This document shows, in pieces, positions 26,156 through 34,270 of a stretch of DNA of 36,546 nt; within the stretch, counting starts at the first letter, position 1; every line of letters begins with the position of its first letter. This stretch comes from Treponema sp. (GTDB taxonomy: Bacteria; Spirochaetota; Spirochaetia; Treponematales; Breznakiellaceae), in contig JAITHE010000104.1 in assembly GCA_031280125.1 (NCBI GenBank), positions 1 to 36,546 of the forward strand, in the 5' to 3' direction. The notes beneath the pieces were generated by a model. It ran no database searches. It saw nothing but the letters and a program-made list of their open reading frames with translations, and was not told where the DNA came from. The translations under genes and the position numbers were made by a program.

Positions 26156-26246
26156 TCCGTTTTGGGCAGTTCAAACGTAAAACGGGGGACAACAGGTGTA
26201 ACGCCCCGGTTACCGGGATGTGCCCGGGGGTCTATACCCGCCGCCT

Positions 26247-26597
26247 CTATAGTTTTGGGTTTTCCACCTCCGTTTTGTCAACCTGCTGGTAGGGCGCCAG
26301 GGAGGAAATCATCCTGACCGGTGCGGAAAAATTATTGACCACATAATGAACCTCCTTGGGCTCAACATGAATAAACTGCCCCGGACCCAGGATATGGACC
26401 GTTTCGTCCACCACGATGGTAACGGTTCCTTCAAGAATATAGAAATTCTCTTCCATTACATCATGATAATGGGCACGAAAATCCTGTCCCGGCATAAATT
26501 GTACCAGGGCAAAATTCATCCGGGGACCCTGCATAAGGTACTTGGGACCATGATCACCGAACCGGTACTCCCTGTCTTTTTCGTCCACAATAAACAT
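26247..26597 (-). CDS. Small single-domain cupin in the lsr operon
   Basis: This 116-residue protein is one cupin barrel: motif 1 HYHDVMEENFYILEG supplies metal ligands (two His and a Glu) and motif 2 PGQFIHVEPKEVHYVV supplies the last His. It starts at the ATG with AAGGAG six bases upstream; a TTG two codons earlier is also open. It is the third gene of the lsrR-lsrK-cupin unit, 37 bases after lsrK. The lsr operons I know use LsrG, an unrelated ferredoxin-like fold, to isomerise phospho-AI-2, and none is seen here. The cupin could do that step; this is inference from position. A sugar-phosphate isomerase or a ligand sensor are alternatives. Confidence 0.85.
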   Translation of the reverse strand: MFIVDEKDREYRFGDHGPKYLMQGPRMNFALVQFMPGQDFRAHYHDVMEENFYILEGTVTIVVDETVHILGPGQFIHVEPKEVHYVVNNFSAPVRMISSLAPYQQVDKTEVENPKL

Positions 26598-26634
26598 ACA
26601 CAACTCCTTGCAAAACTATTGAAAGATCCCGCCG

Positions 26635-28200
26635 TTACAATCCGGGGGCGCGCCACATATATTTGGTAACCCCGGCATCGCTTAAGCCCAGCTGGGGCCC
26701 ATAGGCGGCCTGCCAGTTTTCATAGGCCCGCCGGTAGATTTCCCTGTTTTTCCCATCGGGAAAAAAGACCTTCTCTATTGTTACCAGATCCCGGGCGGCC
26801 TGCTTAATATCCGGGTATAAACCTATCCCCTTACCGGCAATCAGGGCCGCCCCCAGGGCGGCGGCCTCCTTTACCACCGGAACTTCCACCGGTATACCGA
26901 GTATATCGGCCAGTATTTGGGCCCAGAGTCCGCTCTTGGAAGCTCCCCCGGCGAAGACGACTTTTTCGGGGCCCTTGCCGGCTGCCCGCTCTACCAGCCG
27001 CAGGTGCCCCAGGGTTACCAGGGCGGTATTTTCCATAATTGCCCGGTAAAAGGTAACTTTGTTGTATTTTTCCGGATCCAATCCAAAATTAATAAAACCC
27101 GGAGCGGCGTGCTTCCAACTGATGTAGTTCATCACATCAGAAAAGGTACAAATCATTCCATGGGAACCGGCGGGGATCGATTGGGCAGCCCGGTCCATAA
27201 TCGCATAGGGATCGCTCCGCTGTTCCGCGGCAAGGCGCTTTTCTTCGGCGCAGAAGGCGTCCCGGTACCAGCGCATCACCAGACCCGGATTAAAGGCCAG
27301 GGCTTCGTATTGCCACATGTTTTCCACCGCGTGGCAGTTTACCCTGACATCACAGGCAGGAGAAGCGGCGGCCGTACCGGTGTTGTACTCGTACTGCCAG
27401 AAACTGCCGCCAAAAACCGCCGCTTCCCCGGCGTCGACCACTCCGACGCCGATGGAACCAAGCTGGCAGTCGCCGCCGCCGGCAACCAGGGGCGTACCTT
27501 CGGCAAGACCGGTTTCTTCCGCCCCGGCTTTGGATACCCTGGCGGCCACGGTTCCGCACTCCAGCACATCGGGAAAAATATCATCCCGCAGGCCGCAGCG
27601 GCGGGCTATGCCGGTATCCCAGGTCCGGGCTGCAAGACTGAACAAGCCCGTGGTGGAGCCGTTGCTGGGTTCCACCGCCAAGACCCCCGAAAGGCGGTAG
27701 ATAATCCAGTCGTTGATCATGCCCATCCGGGCGATTTTACCGTACAACTCCGGAAGTTTGTTCTTTACCCACAGCAGCCGGGGCAGGGCCCCTAAAGCAA
27801 AGGTTTGACCGGATTTAAGGTAAAGTTCCCGCTCCAGAGCGCCGTCAATGCGCTTAAGCTGGCCCACTTCATCTCCGGCCCGGGCATCCACATTGGCGCA
27901 GCCCCATAGTTCCCTTCCCTTTTCATCGTAAAGAATGATCCCCTCCCGCATGCAGGTGGCGGACAGCGCCCGGATCCGGGCCGGGGGGATGCCGGTATCC
28001 GCCAGGACATCCCTGATACAAAACCGGGTCAAATCCCAGTTGGTTTTCCAGTCAAAATCCATGCTGCCCGGATACCGGGGATCCTCCACATGCCTCCATT
28101 CCCGCTGGACGCAGCCGATCTGGGTTCCCCGGGTATCAAAAATAACAGCCCGCACGCTGCCGGTCCCCGCGTCAACGGCCATAAGATAATCGGCTTCCAT
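26635..28200 (-). CDS. lsrK: Autoinducer-2 kinase LsrK
   Basis: LsrK phosphorylates the linear form of AI-2 (DPD) with ATP, trapping it in the cytoplasm and making the inducer of LsrR. The 521-residue FGGY kinase matches E. coli LsrK closely by memory: LMAVDAGTGSVRAVIFD at the start, MREGIILYDEKG, CANVDARAGDEV, VAGGGDCQLGS with catalytic D244, MRWYRDAFCAEEKRLA, VVFAGGASKSGLWAQILADI, VVKEAAALG and the end WRAPGL. These shared features go beyond generic xylulose or glycerol kinases. GAGGAGG lies before the ATG, 16 bases after lsrR. Confidence 0.95.
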   Translation of the reverse strand: MEADYLMAVDAGTGSVRAVIFDTRGTQIGCVQREWRHVEDPRYPGSMDFDWKTNWDLTRFCIRDVLADTGIPPARIRALSATCMREGIILYDEKGRELWGCANVDARAGDEVGQLKRIDGALERELYLKSGQTFALGALPRLLWVKNKLPELYGKIARMGMINDWIIYRLSGVLAVEPSNGSTTGLFSLAARTWDTGIARRCGLRDDIFPDVLECGTVAARVSKAGAEETGLAEGTPLVAGGGDCQLGSIGVGVVDAGEAAVFGGSFWQYEYNTGTAAASPACDVRVNCHAVENMWQYEALAFNPGLVMRWYRDAFCAEEKRLAAEQRSDPYAIMDRAAQSIPAGSHGMICTFSDVMNYISWKHAAPGFINFGLDPEKYNKVTFYRAIMENTALVTLGHLRLVERAAGKGPEKVVFAGGASKSGLWAQILADILGIPVEVPVVKEAAALGAALIAGKGIGLYPDIKQAARDLVTIEKVFFPDGKNREIYRRAYENWQAAYGPQLGLSDAGVTKYMWRAPGL

Positions 28201-28216
28201 ATATATTCCTCCTCGT

Positions 28217-29137
28217 TTAACAATGCTCTATAAGCCACCGGGCGGTGTCTTCGTTGGTAATAAGGATATCCATGTACCCCAACGCAAGGGCGCCCTTGAT
28301 GGCTTCCCGCTTATCCTTTCCCGCGGCAACGCCGGTAACATTAGACAGGGACTTCAGTACCTCCGGCGGGGTGCTTACCAGCCGTTCCTCCAGGGGAGTA
28401 AGCAGCATATTCCCCCGGGCATCAAAAAAATGACAAAGCACGTCTCCCACGGCGCCCTGCATTTTAAGGTAAAGAAAATCATTTTTGGAAAAAATGCCGG
28501 ATTTGAGGATAGTGGCTTCATCGTTCATGCCGCCCACACCTATAATGGTAAAGGATGCCAGCGAAACCATACGGAGAATTTCCTTTACCGGCGGTTCTTC
28601 AATAATGGCGTCCACCATTTCTTTGGACGAAACCAGCAGGGGCGCAGGAATCAAAAACAGCCGGGCATTAAAAACATTGGACCGGGCGTTGGGAAGGTAA
28701 ATGCTTACCCCCCCGGTAAGGGAAATACACGAGATGGGGTTTTCCACATTTTTGGCCAGATTGTTGAGGATCTTTCCCGTGGTGTCGCCATAACCTACAT
28801 TGATAAATTCACCGTTTTTGATGCGGCTGCCCAAATACATGGCCGCCGCTTCGGCGATGGCGTCGTTAATTTCCGCCACCGGCGCGCCCTCCGGCGTGGG
28901 GATCACAAAGGAATCTGTGAGCCCATAGGCTTCGATGAGCTGTTTTTCCAGCTTCATCCGGCGGACATTGTCTTCCCGGATGGTAAATTTAATGATCCCC
29001 GTCTGTTCCGCCCTGTTTAAAAGCTTAATCACCCGCATACGGGATATGCCAAACAGCTCCGAGATTTGCTGCTGGGTTTTTTTTTCAAGGAAATAATGCC
29101 AGGCAGCCTTTACCGCCAGTTCTTCCTCAAAATCCAT
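28217..29137 (-). CDS. lsrR: LsrR, SorC-family transcriptional repressor
   Basis: LsrR represses the lsr genes until phospho-AI-2 binds. The 306-residue protein has an N-terminal helix-turn-helix (about 20-45, with TQQQISELFGISRMRVIKLL) and a C-terminal SorC sugar-phosphate-binding domain (about 55-306, with NVGYGDTTGKILNNLA, GGVSIYLPN, VGDVLCHFFDARG and GVAAGKDKREAIKGAL). E. coli LsrR is of similar size. CAGGAGAAGG precedes the ATG. It is transcribed divergently from lsrA and likely controls both directions from the shared region. Confidence 0.92.
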   Translation of the reverse strand: MDFEEELAVKAAWHYFLEKKTQQQISELFGISRMRVIKLLNRAEQTGIIKFTIREDNVRRMKLEKQLIEAYGLTDSFVIPTPEGAPVAEINDAIAEAAAMYLGSRIKNGEFINVGYGDTTGKILNNLAKNVENPISCISLTGGVSIYLPNARSNVFNARLFLIPAPLLVSSKEMVDAIIEEPPVKEILRMVSLASFTIIGVGGMNDEATILKSGIFSKNDFLYLKMQGAVGDVLCHFFDARGNMLLTPLEERLVSTPPEVLKSLSNVTGVAAGKDKREAIKGALALGYMDILITNEDTARWLIEHC

Positions 29138-29189
29138 ACCTTCTCCTGTCTAAAACCAACCTTAATAGGTGTGTAAATCATCGTGAATA

Positions 29190-29218
29190 ATTATATTGTA
29201 TTGGAACAATTGTATCAA
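29190..29218 (-). promoter_or_regulatory. lsrR promoter with overlapping repeats
   Basis: On the minus strand TTGATA (plus 29213-29218) and TATAAT (plus 29190-29195) are 17 bases apart, a near-consensus sigma-70 promoter pointing at lsrR. Within it are two direct ATTGTAT copies (29195-29201 and 29209-29215, 14 bases apart) and the palindrome ACAATTGT (29206-29213). A repressor bound here would shut off lsrR, suggesting autoregulation. Confidence 0.75.
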
Positions 29219-29267
29219 TAAAAAATTACAAGAATATCAAAAAATTAAAAAATCCCCTTATATTTTG

Positions 29268-29296
29268 TTGACAATCCTGTTTTACCGGCCTATAAT
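29268..29296 (+). promoter_or_regulatory. Consensus promoter of lsrACDB
   Basis: TTGACA (29268-29273), 17 bases, TATAAT (29291-29296): both hexamers match the sigma-70 consensus exactly with the best spacing. Transcription should start near 29303. Such a strong promoter implies firm repression, and a palindromic site lies just downstream. Confidence 0.88.
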
Positions 29297-29321
29297 TACC
29301 TGTATCTAATCATTATGGCAT

Positions 29322-29348
29322 ACAAATGTTTATTGTATAAACATTTGT
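29322..29348. promoter_or_regulatory. Probable LsrR operator
   Basis: ACAAATGTTTAT, a TGT centre and ATAAACATTTGT form a perfect palindrome with 12-bp arms. It lies about 20-45 bases after the expected lsrACDB transcription start, where a bound repressor would block elongation or promoter escape. LsrR is the obvious ligand, being encoded alongside. SorC-family repressors usually bind such dyads. Confidence 0.75.
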
Positions 29349-29378
29349 TTTATATGTTACGGAGGGCAAGCCGCGGAT

Positions 29379-30899
29379 ATGGCGGAATTTTACCAGCCCG
29401 GTTCAAAACCGGTCCCGATACTGTCGGTTCGGGAGATCAATAAATCCTTTGGTTCCAATTCGGTCCTCTGCGGGATAACCCTGGACATATATCCCGGCGA
29501 GGTCCTTGCCCTGATTGGCGGAAACGGGGCGGGCAAAAGCACCCTGGTTAAATCCATCATGGGAATCTACAAACCCGATTCGGGACGTATTTTTATCGGC
29601 GGCGAGGCTCTGGAATTTTCAAAACCCGCCGTTTCCCTGAACAAGGGCGCCTATCTTATCCCCCAGGAACCGATGCTCTTTCCCAACATGACGGTGGAAC
29701 AAAACGTTCTTATGGGATTCCAGGGAAAAAAAACGGCCCTCCGTTCAAAACTAAACGATGTGGTCAAACAACTGGGCTGGAAGCTTGATCTTTCCAGAAG
29801 CGCCAGGACCCTGTCGATAGCGGAACAGCAGCTGGTCGAGATACTCCGGGGACTGCTCCGGGAAGCCCGGATTCTGTTTCTTGACGAGCCCACCAGCGCC
29901 CTTACCTTTGACGAGGTAAACGCCCTCTTCGCAATCATTGAAAACCTCAAAAAAAAGAACATCGGCATTGTGTATATTACCCACCGGCTGAACGAAGTCT
30001 TCATGATCGCCACCCATGTGGCGATCATGAGGGACGGCATTATCACCATTTCCGGCAGGGTGGAAGAGTTTACCCGGGAAATGCTTGTGAAGGGGCTTTT
30101 GCCCGGTGACTTTTCCGAGCGTCTGCCGGCGGAAAAAACCGGCGGCCGGATGACAGAGGGTGAAAAACCGGTGTTTGAACTGCGCGATTTTAACGGCTAT
30201 GGTTTTGCGGACATTAACCTGCGTATCTATCCCGGCGAAGTTCTGGGACTCTGCGGCGTGGTCGGGGCGGGCAGAACCGAACTTGCCATGACCATTTTTG
30301 GCCGGGACGAGGCCATATCGGGGCAGGTTCTGCTGGACGGCAAAGACATAAGCGGCATGAAGACCAATGATATTATCAAGCGGGGCGTCAATTATGTGCC
30401 GGAGGATCGCTTCCTTAACGGTATTTTCAGGATAAGTACCCTGGCGGGGAACCTGAGTTCCGCCTGTCTTGATTCCCTTTCGAAATTTTTTCTCGACTTT
30501 GCCGCCGAACGGAACATTGCGGAAAAGTACGTTTCCGATTTCAGGATAAAGGCCACGGGAATACGGCAGGAGATGGGAAGTCTTTCCGGGGGGAACCAGC
30601 AAAAAGTGGTTATCGGCCGGTCCCTCTCTACCACTCCCCGGCTGGTGATCCTGGACGAACCAACCAGGGGCATCGATGCCGGCGCCCGGGGCGACATTTA
30701 CGCAATCATCGGCGAGTTAAAGGCCCGGAACGTGGCGGTCCTCCTCATTTCGTCCGATATGGAAGAAATCGTTGAATTAAGCGACCGGGCCATGACCATG
30801 TTCCAGGGCAGAATAAACCGGGAGTTTTCCAAAGAAGAGATCAATCAGGATAACCTGATGCGGGCGTCCTTTGGGGTTTACAAGGAAAACAAAGCATGA
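29379..30899 (+). CDS. lsrA: AI-2 ABC transporter ATPase LsrA
   Basis: LsrA powers AI-2 import. The 506-residue protein has two nucleotide-binding domains, as in the ribose-type importers. The first has Walker A GGNGAGKST (47-55), a divergent signature TLSIAEQQL and Walker B ILFLDEPT. The second has the degenerate P-loop GVVGAGRTE, a full signature SLSGGNQQK and VILDEPTRGID. GGAGGG is 12 bases before the ATG, a long spacing. The end overlaps lsrC by four bases (ATGA). By itself it would be hard to tell from RbsA; the neighbouring genes settle the assignment. Confidence 0.92.
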   Translation: MAEFYQPGSKPVPILSVREINKSFGSNSVLCGITLDIYPGEVLALIGGNGAGKSTLVKSIMGIYKPDSGRIFIGGEALEFSKPAVSLNKGAYLIPQEPMLFPNMTVEQNVLMGFQGKKTALRSKLNDVVKQLGWKLDLSRSARTLSIAEQQLVEILRGLLREARILFLDEPTSALTFDEVNALFAIIENLKKKNIGIVYITHRLNEVFMIATHVAIMRDGIITISGRVEEFTREMLVKGLLPGDFSERLPAEKTGGRMTEGEKPVFELRDFNGYGFADINLRIYPGEVLGLCGVVGAGRTELAMTIFGRDEAISGQVLLDGKDISGMKTNDIIKRGVNYVPEDRFLNGIFRISTLAGNLSSACLDSLSKFFLDFAAERNIAEKYVSDFRIKATGIRQEMGSLSGGNQQKVVIGRSLSTTPRLVILDEPTRGIDAGARGDIYAIIGELKARNVAVLLISSDMEEIVELSDRAMTMFQGRINREFSKEEINQDNLMRASFGVYKENKA

Positions 30900-31918
30900 G
30901 CATGGGGCTGCCGGGCGGTATAAAGCGGGTATTCAAGATCCGGGAACTCACTTCCCTGTCCTTTGTGGTGGCGCTGTTTCTTTTTGTGGGTTTTTTTAAT
31001 CCCGGCTTTCTTTCCAAAAGCAACATCCTTTTGATATTAAACGACAGCGTGGTGTTTACCCTGCTGGCGGCGGGAACTTCCTTTGTGATCATCTCAGGGG
31101 AGATCGATGTTTCCATCGGGGCGGTTACCGGGCTTTGCGCGGCGGTATCCGGTTCCATGATCCGGGACGGCGCTCCCTGGACCCAGGCCATAGCCTTTAC
31201 CCTGTTCCTGGGGCTTCTCTGCGGCCTGGTAAACGGCCTGGGCTTTATGTACCTGAACATTCCCTCGATCATTATCACCCTGGGAACCAGCGGCATTATC
31301 CGGGGAATTATCTACCTGTATACCGGAGGGCGGTGGGTGGAAGATATGCCCGTGGCTTTTAAGGATTTGGCCAGGGTTTCCTTTCTGGGGATTACCCTGT
31401 TTTACTGGATGGCCCTCTTAATCGCCGCGGCGGGAACCTTGGTCATGACCCGGACCAGACAGGGCCGGTACTTTGCCGCCATCGGCGACAACGTTACCTG
31501 CGCTACCTTCCTGGGTATTCCGGTACGGTTTACCAAGGTGTTTTCCTTTGTTTTGGGCGCCCTGTTTTCCGCCGCGGGGGGCATCATGTTTGCCAGCCGG
31601 GTAGGTTTTGTGGCGCCCATCGCCGGTACGGGTTACGAGATGCGGGCCATCGCCGCCTGCGTCCTTGGGGGGGTAAGCCTTTCCGGAGGGGTGGGTTCCC
31701 TTATCGGAGCGTCCATGGGCGCCATTATCATGGCTTCCATTCGCCCCATTCTGGTGTTTTTGAATTTTACCGCCGATGACGACATGATAACCGGTATTAT
31801 CCTTATTACCATTATTGTTGTGGACGCCCTTTTGCAGCAGCGAACCATGGAACAGGCCCGGCGTCAGCGGCTTTTGGCAAAAACCCAAAAGCTTGTTACC
31901 CGGAGGGCCGGAACATGA
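30896..31918 (+). CDS. lsrC: AI-2 ABC transporter permease LsrC
   Basis: One of the two membrane subunits of the AI-2 importer. The 340-residue protein has 8-10 hydrophobic segments and the ribose-type permease motif GEIDVSIGAVTGLCAAVSG, then NIPSIIITLGTSGIIRGI and MRAIAACVLGGVSLSGGVGS. It is close in size to E. coli LsrC (342). It overlaps both neighbours by ATGA, so LsrA, LsrC and LsrD should be made in fixed ratio. Confidence 0.9.
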   Translation: MSMGLPGGIKRVFKIRELTSLSFVVALFLFVGFFNPGFLSKSNILLILNDSVVFTLLAAGTSFVIISGEIDVSIGAVTGLCAAVSGSMIRDGAPWTQAIAFTLFLGLLCGLVNGLGFMYLNIPSIIITLGTSGIIRGIIYLYTGGRWVEDMPVAFKDLARVSFLGITLFYWMALLIAAAGTLVMTRTRQGRYFAAIGDNVTCATFLGIPVRFTKVFSFVLGALFSAAGGIMFASRVGFVAPIAGTGYEMRAIAACVLGGVSLSGGVGSLIGASMGAIIMASIRPILVFLNFTADDDMITGIILITIIVVDALLQQRTMEQARRQRLLAKTQKLVTRRAGT

Positions 31919-32958
31919 ACAGATTGCCCGAAATAAGCCGGAAATTGTTCCGGTGGGAATTCTTCCTTGTCATTCTGCTCATTGCGGAGGTCCTGTTTTT
32001 TGGTTCCTTAAACCCCCGGTTTCTGCGGCCCCAGGTGCTGTTTGGCAGCATCAACGACTTTTTGTCGATCTGCATCATTTCCCTGTTTGTTACCTTCGTA
32101 CTTATCACCGGAGGCATGGACATCCAGGGGGGCTCCATTGTGGGACTGGCGTCGGTTATGGTGGGCATCCTCTGGCAGCAGGCGGGAATGAATATTTGGC
32201 TGGCCTGTTTCTGCGCAATCCTGGGGGGAATGGTCTGCGGTTTGTTAAGCGGTTTTCTGGTGGCCTACGCCAAAGTGCAATCCATGGTGGTTACCCTGGG
32301 AGGTTCCTTTTTCTACGCCGGGGTAGCGGTAACCCTGACCAAGGTTGCCAAAGTAGAAGCCTACAAGGGCATCAGCGGTTTTCCCCAAAGCTTTACTTCC
32401 TTTTCCAGCCTGTGGATCCGCGGGATCCCCTTTCAGTTTATTATCTTCCTGGCGCTGACGATCATGGGATTTATTCTGCTCCACCGTACCAAGTACGGCC
32501 GGTACCTGTTTTTATGCGGCATCAATCCCAGCGCGGCGGAATACTCGGGAATTAACAGCCGGGCGGTGGTTATGAGCGCCTATATGTTAACCGGAATGAG
32601 CGCCGCCCTGGCGGGAATCATCCTCACCTCCTATCTGGGAACGGCCAAGGCGGATTTCGGCAGGGAATTAACTCTTCCCATTGTTACCGCCGTTGTACTG
32701 GGGGGAACCTCAACCCTGGGTGGGCGGGGAACGGTTATTGGCACTGCCCTGGCGGCGCTGGTCATCGGCGTCATGCGCTTTGGGCTTTCCATGATTGGGA
32801 TCTTTACCCAGTATCAGGATATTCCGGTGGGAATTCTCTTGATCATCGCCGTGGGCATGCGGGGCCTGGCGGCGGGCTTTTCAAAAACCAGCCTAAAATC
32901 AAACTGGTTTTTGGGGCTTTTTAAAAAGGTTTCTGTTTCCGGTTGTAAACCGGATTAA
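31915..32958 (+). CDS. lsrD: AI-2 ABC transporter permease LsrD
   Basis: The second membrane subunit of the importer. The 347 residues include the motif TGGMDIQGGSIVGLASVMVG, KVQSMVVTLGGSFFYAGVAV and LPIVTAVVLGGTSTLGGRGT. About 8-10 membrane segments are visible. It is about 15 residues longer than E. coli LsrD at the C-terminus (KKVSVSGCKPD). Order lsrA-C-D-B is that of enteric bacteria. Confidence 0.9.
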   Translation: MNRLPEISRKLFRWEFFLVILLIAEVLFFGSLNPRFLRPQVLFGSINDFLSICIISLFVTFVLITGGMDIQGGSIVGLASVMVGILWQQAGMNIWLACFCAILGGMVCGLLSGFLVAYAKVQSMVVTLGGSFFYAGVAVTLTKVAKVEAYKGISGFPQSFTSFSSLWIRGIPFQFIIFLALTIMGFILLHRTKYGRYLFLCGINPSAAEYSGINSRAVVMSAYMLTGMSAALAGIILTSYLGTAKADFGRELTLPIVTAVVLGGTSTLGGRGTVIGTALAALVIGVMRFGLSMIGIFTQYQDIPVGILLIIAVGMRGLAAGFSKTSLKSNWFLGLFKKVSVSGCKPD

Positions 32959-32986
32959 ACAAATCAATGTGAGAAGGAGACGGAAA

Positions 32987-34054
32987 ATGAGAAAAGTGGG
33001 CTTTATTCTTGCGGCGCTGATCGTGGCGGTGTTGATTGCGGGGTGCCCCCAATCCAAACCCCAGGCCAGCGGGGAAAAAACCATTGTTTTTGTACCGAAA
33101 ATCACCGGTAACGCTTTCTTTGAATCCGCCAATGACGGCGCCCAGGCCCATGCCAAGGCCAACGGCTATACGGTTCAATACATAGGGAGCCAGCAGGCTT
33201 CCGTGGCTGAACAGGTAAGGATTATCCGGCAGGCCATTGCCCAGGGGGCGGACGGAATTTCCGTGTCCTCCCTGGATGCCACCGGTCTTGATGAAGCCAT
33301 GAGGGAAGCGGTAAAGGCGGGCCTGGCGGTTACTACCTGGGATTCGGATGTTTCAGGCGACGCCCGGGCCGTCATGGTTTCCCAGGGAACTCCGGAAATT
33401 CTTGGCAAGATGCTGGTGGATATGGGCGCCGATGCCCTGAAAAACCGGGGCAAGAATCCTGACGGCGACGCAATCAAATATGTATGGCACTATTCCCAGT
33501 CAACCGTGGCGGATCAAAATTCCTGGCACGTGGCCGGTGAAGCGTACATCAAACAAAAGTATCCTTCCTGGGTAAACGTGCGGACCGACAATTATTACAG
33601 CAACCAGGACCCCGAGCAGGCCCTGAGCGTCGGGCAGGCCATTCTCCAGTCCCACAGCGACATTGACCTTATTATTTGCAACGATTCCACCGCCCTGCCC
33701 GGCCAGCTTCAGGCCGCGCAGAACCTGGGGAAAACCAAAAAAGACGTAACGATCACCGGTTTTGCCCCTCCCAATTCCATTAAACCCTTTGCCAGGGCGG
33801 ATGTGGTGGAACGCTGGGGCCTCTGGGATTCCGGACAACAGGGAGCGCTGGGCTGCTATCTTGCCTTCCATCTGGCTTCGGGCAACAAAATCAAAGTCGG
33901 CGACACGATCACCGTTCCCAGCATCGGTACGGTGGAGGTGCTTCCCAATACGGTACTGGATCCCGGCGCCTATACCGCTGAGAATTCCGGCGTGGTACTC
34001 CTTCCCGAGCGGGTTGTGTTTACCACGGAAAACATGGACAATTACAATTTCTAG
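32987..34054 (+). CDS. lsrB: AI-2-binding protein LsrB (predicted lipoprotein)
   Basis: LsrB captures the R-THMF form of AI-2 outside the membrane and hands it to LsrCD. The 355-residue product has a lipoprotein signal (LIAG with C20), so it should be membrane-tethered, unlike soluble enteric LsrB. Aligned by eye to Salmonella LsrB, four of six ligand contacts are kept: K38 (K35), D119 (D116), D176 and Q177 (D166, Q167). The other two differ: N232 for P220 and S234 for A222. The ending VVLLPERVVFTTENMDNYNF is close to enteric LsrB. GAAGGAGA precedes this ATG; a GTG six codons earlier is open but unsupported. Confidence 0.9.
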   Translation: MRKVGFILAALIVAVLIAGCPQSKPQASGEKTIVFVPKITGNAFFESANDGAQAHAKANGYTVQYIGSQQASVAEQVRIIRQAIAQGADGISVSSLDATGLDEAMREAVKAGLAVTTWDSDVSGDARAVMVSQGTPEILGKMLVDMGADALKNRGKNPDGDAIKYVWHYSQSTVADQNSWHVAGEAYIKQKYPSWVNVRTDNYYSNQDPEQALSVGQAILQSHSDIDLIICNDSTALPGQLQAAQNLGKTKKDVTITGFAPPNSIKPFARADVVERWGLWDSGQQGALGCYLAFHLASGNKIKVGDTITVPSIGTVEVLPNTVLDPGAYTAENSGVVLLPERVVFTTENMDNYNF

Positions 34055-34061
34055 AGGCGTT

Positions 34062-34090
34062 TTGATTTATCCGCGGGCGGTATAAATCAA
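34062..34090 (+). other. Stem-loop directly after lsrB
   Basis: TTGATTTAT and ATAAATCAA pair (9 bp), extended inward by CCG/CGG with one bulged base. It begins 8 bases after the lsrB stop. No T run follows, so it is more likely an mRNA 3'-end stabiliser or an attenuating stem than a plain terminator. Such stems often raise the amount of binding protein over the downstream gene. Confidence 0.55.
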
Positions 34091-34092
34091 TA

Positions 34093-34205
34093 ACCCCGCC
34101 CTGAAGGGACGGGGTATGTTGTTTTGGTAAGGTATATGTCTCAGGGTCCGTACCCTTTATAACACCCTGAAGGACGGGGTACGGACCCTTCGCATAACAA
34201 TCAAA
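34093..34205. repeat. Structured interspersed repeat, copy B
   Basis: This copy matches 1-113 without gaps, differing at 6 positions. The long stem here is perfect: position 34182 is C where copy A has T, turning a G-T wobble in the stem into a G-C pair. The inner hairpin is weaker (CACCC against GGACG). It lies between lsrB and lsrF, inside what would be one operon in enteric bacteria. There is no ORF. Confidence 0.88.
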
Positions 34206-34210
34206 ACGGA

Positions 34211-34244
34211 AGGCCCCTATGAACTTGAGTGTTCATGGGGGCCT
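34211..34244 (+). other. Long stem-loop upstream of lsrF
   Basis: AGGCCCCTATGAAC (34211-34224) pairs with GTTCATGGGGGCCT (34231-34244) over a 6-base loop, 14 bp with one wobble. It ends 14 bases before the lsrF ribosome binding site. There is no T run, so it may be a translational control stem, or one arm of a transposon-derived sequence next to the repeat. Confidence 0.6.
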
Positions 34245-34270
34245 CCTACATTCAGAACGGAGAAACAAAC

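Larger units (their letters stand above)
25866..26246 (-). other. Long intergenic region between the cupin gene and rpsL
   Basis: No gene is visible in 381 bases. From the cupin side (minus strand, high to low) it holds a CCCGGTTACCGGG palindrome (26205-26217), a GC-rich stem-loop (26140-26155) followed by T-rich sequence, a run of twelve A (plus 26081-26092), a bulged stem-loop (26026-26049) and the perfect palindrome at 25941-25965. It should contain the end of the lsrR-lsrK-cupin transcript and the promoter of the ribosomal cluster, but I could not pick a convincing -35/-10 pair for the latter. Confidence 0.5.

Noticed and set aside
26917-29020. Plus-strand frames opposite lsrK and lsrR
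   Set aside because: Both lie fully inside confident minus-strand genes, with no ribosome binding site or recognisable product.
34229-34270. GTG start extending LsrF by 14 residues
   Set aside because: The GTG lies inside a 14-bp stem-loop without a ribosome binding site; the ATG at 34271 has GGAG at the right distance and gives the LsrF length and start.
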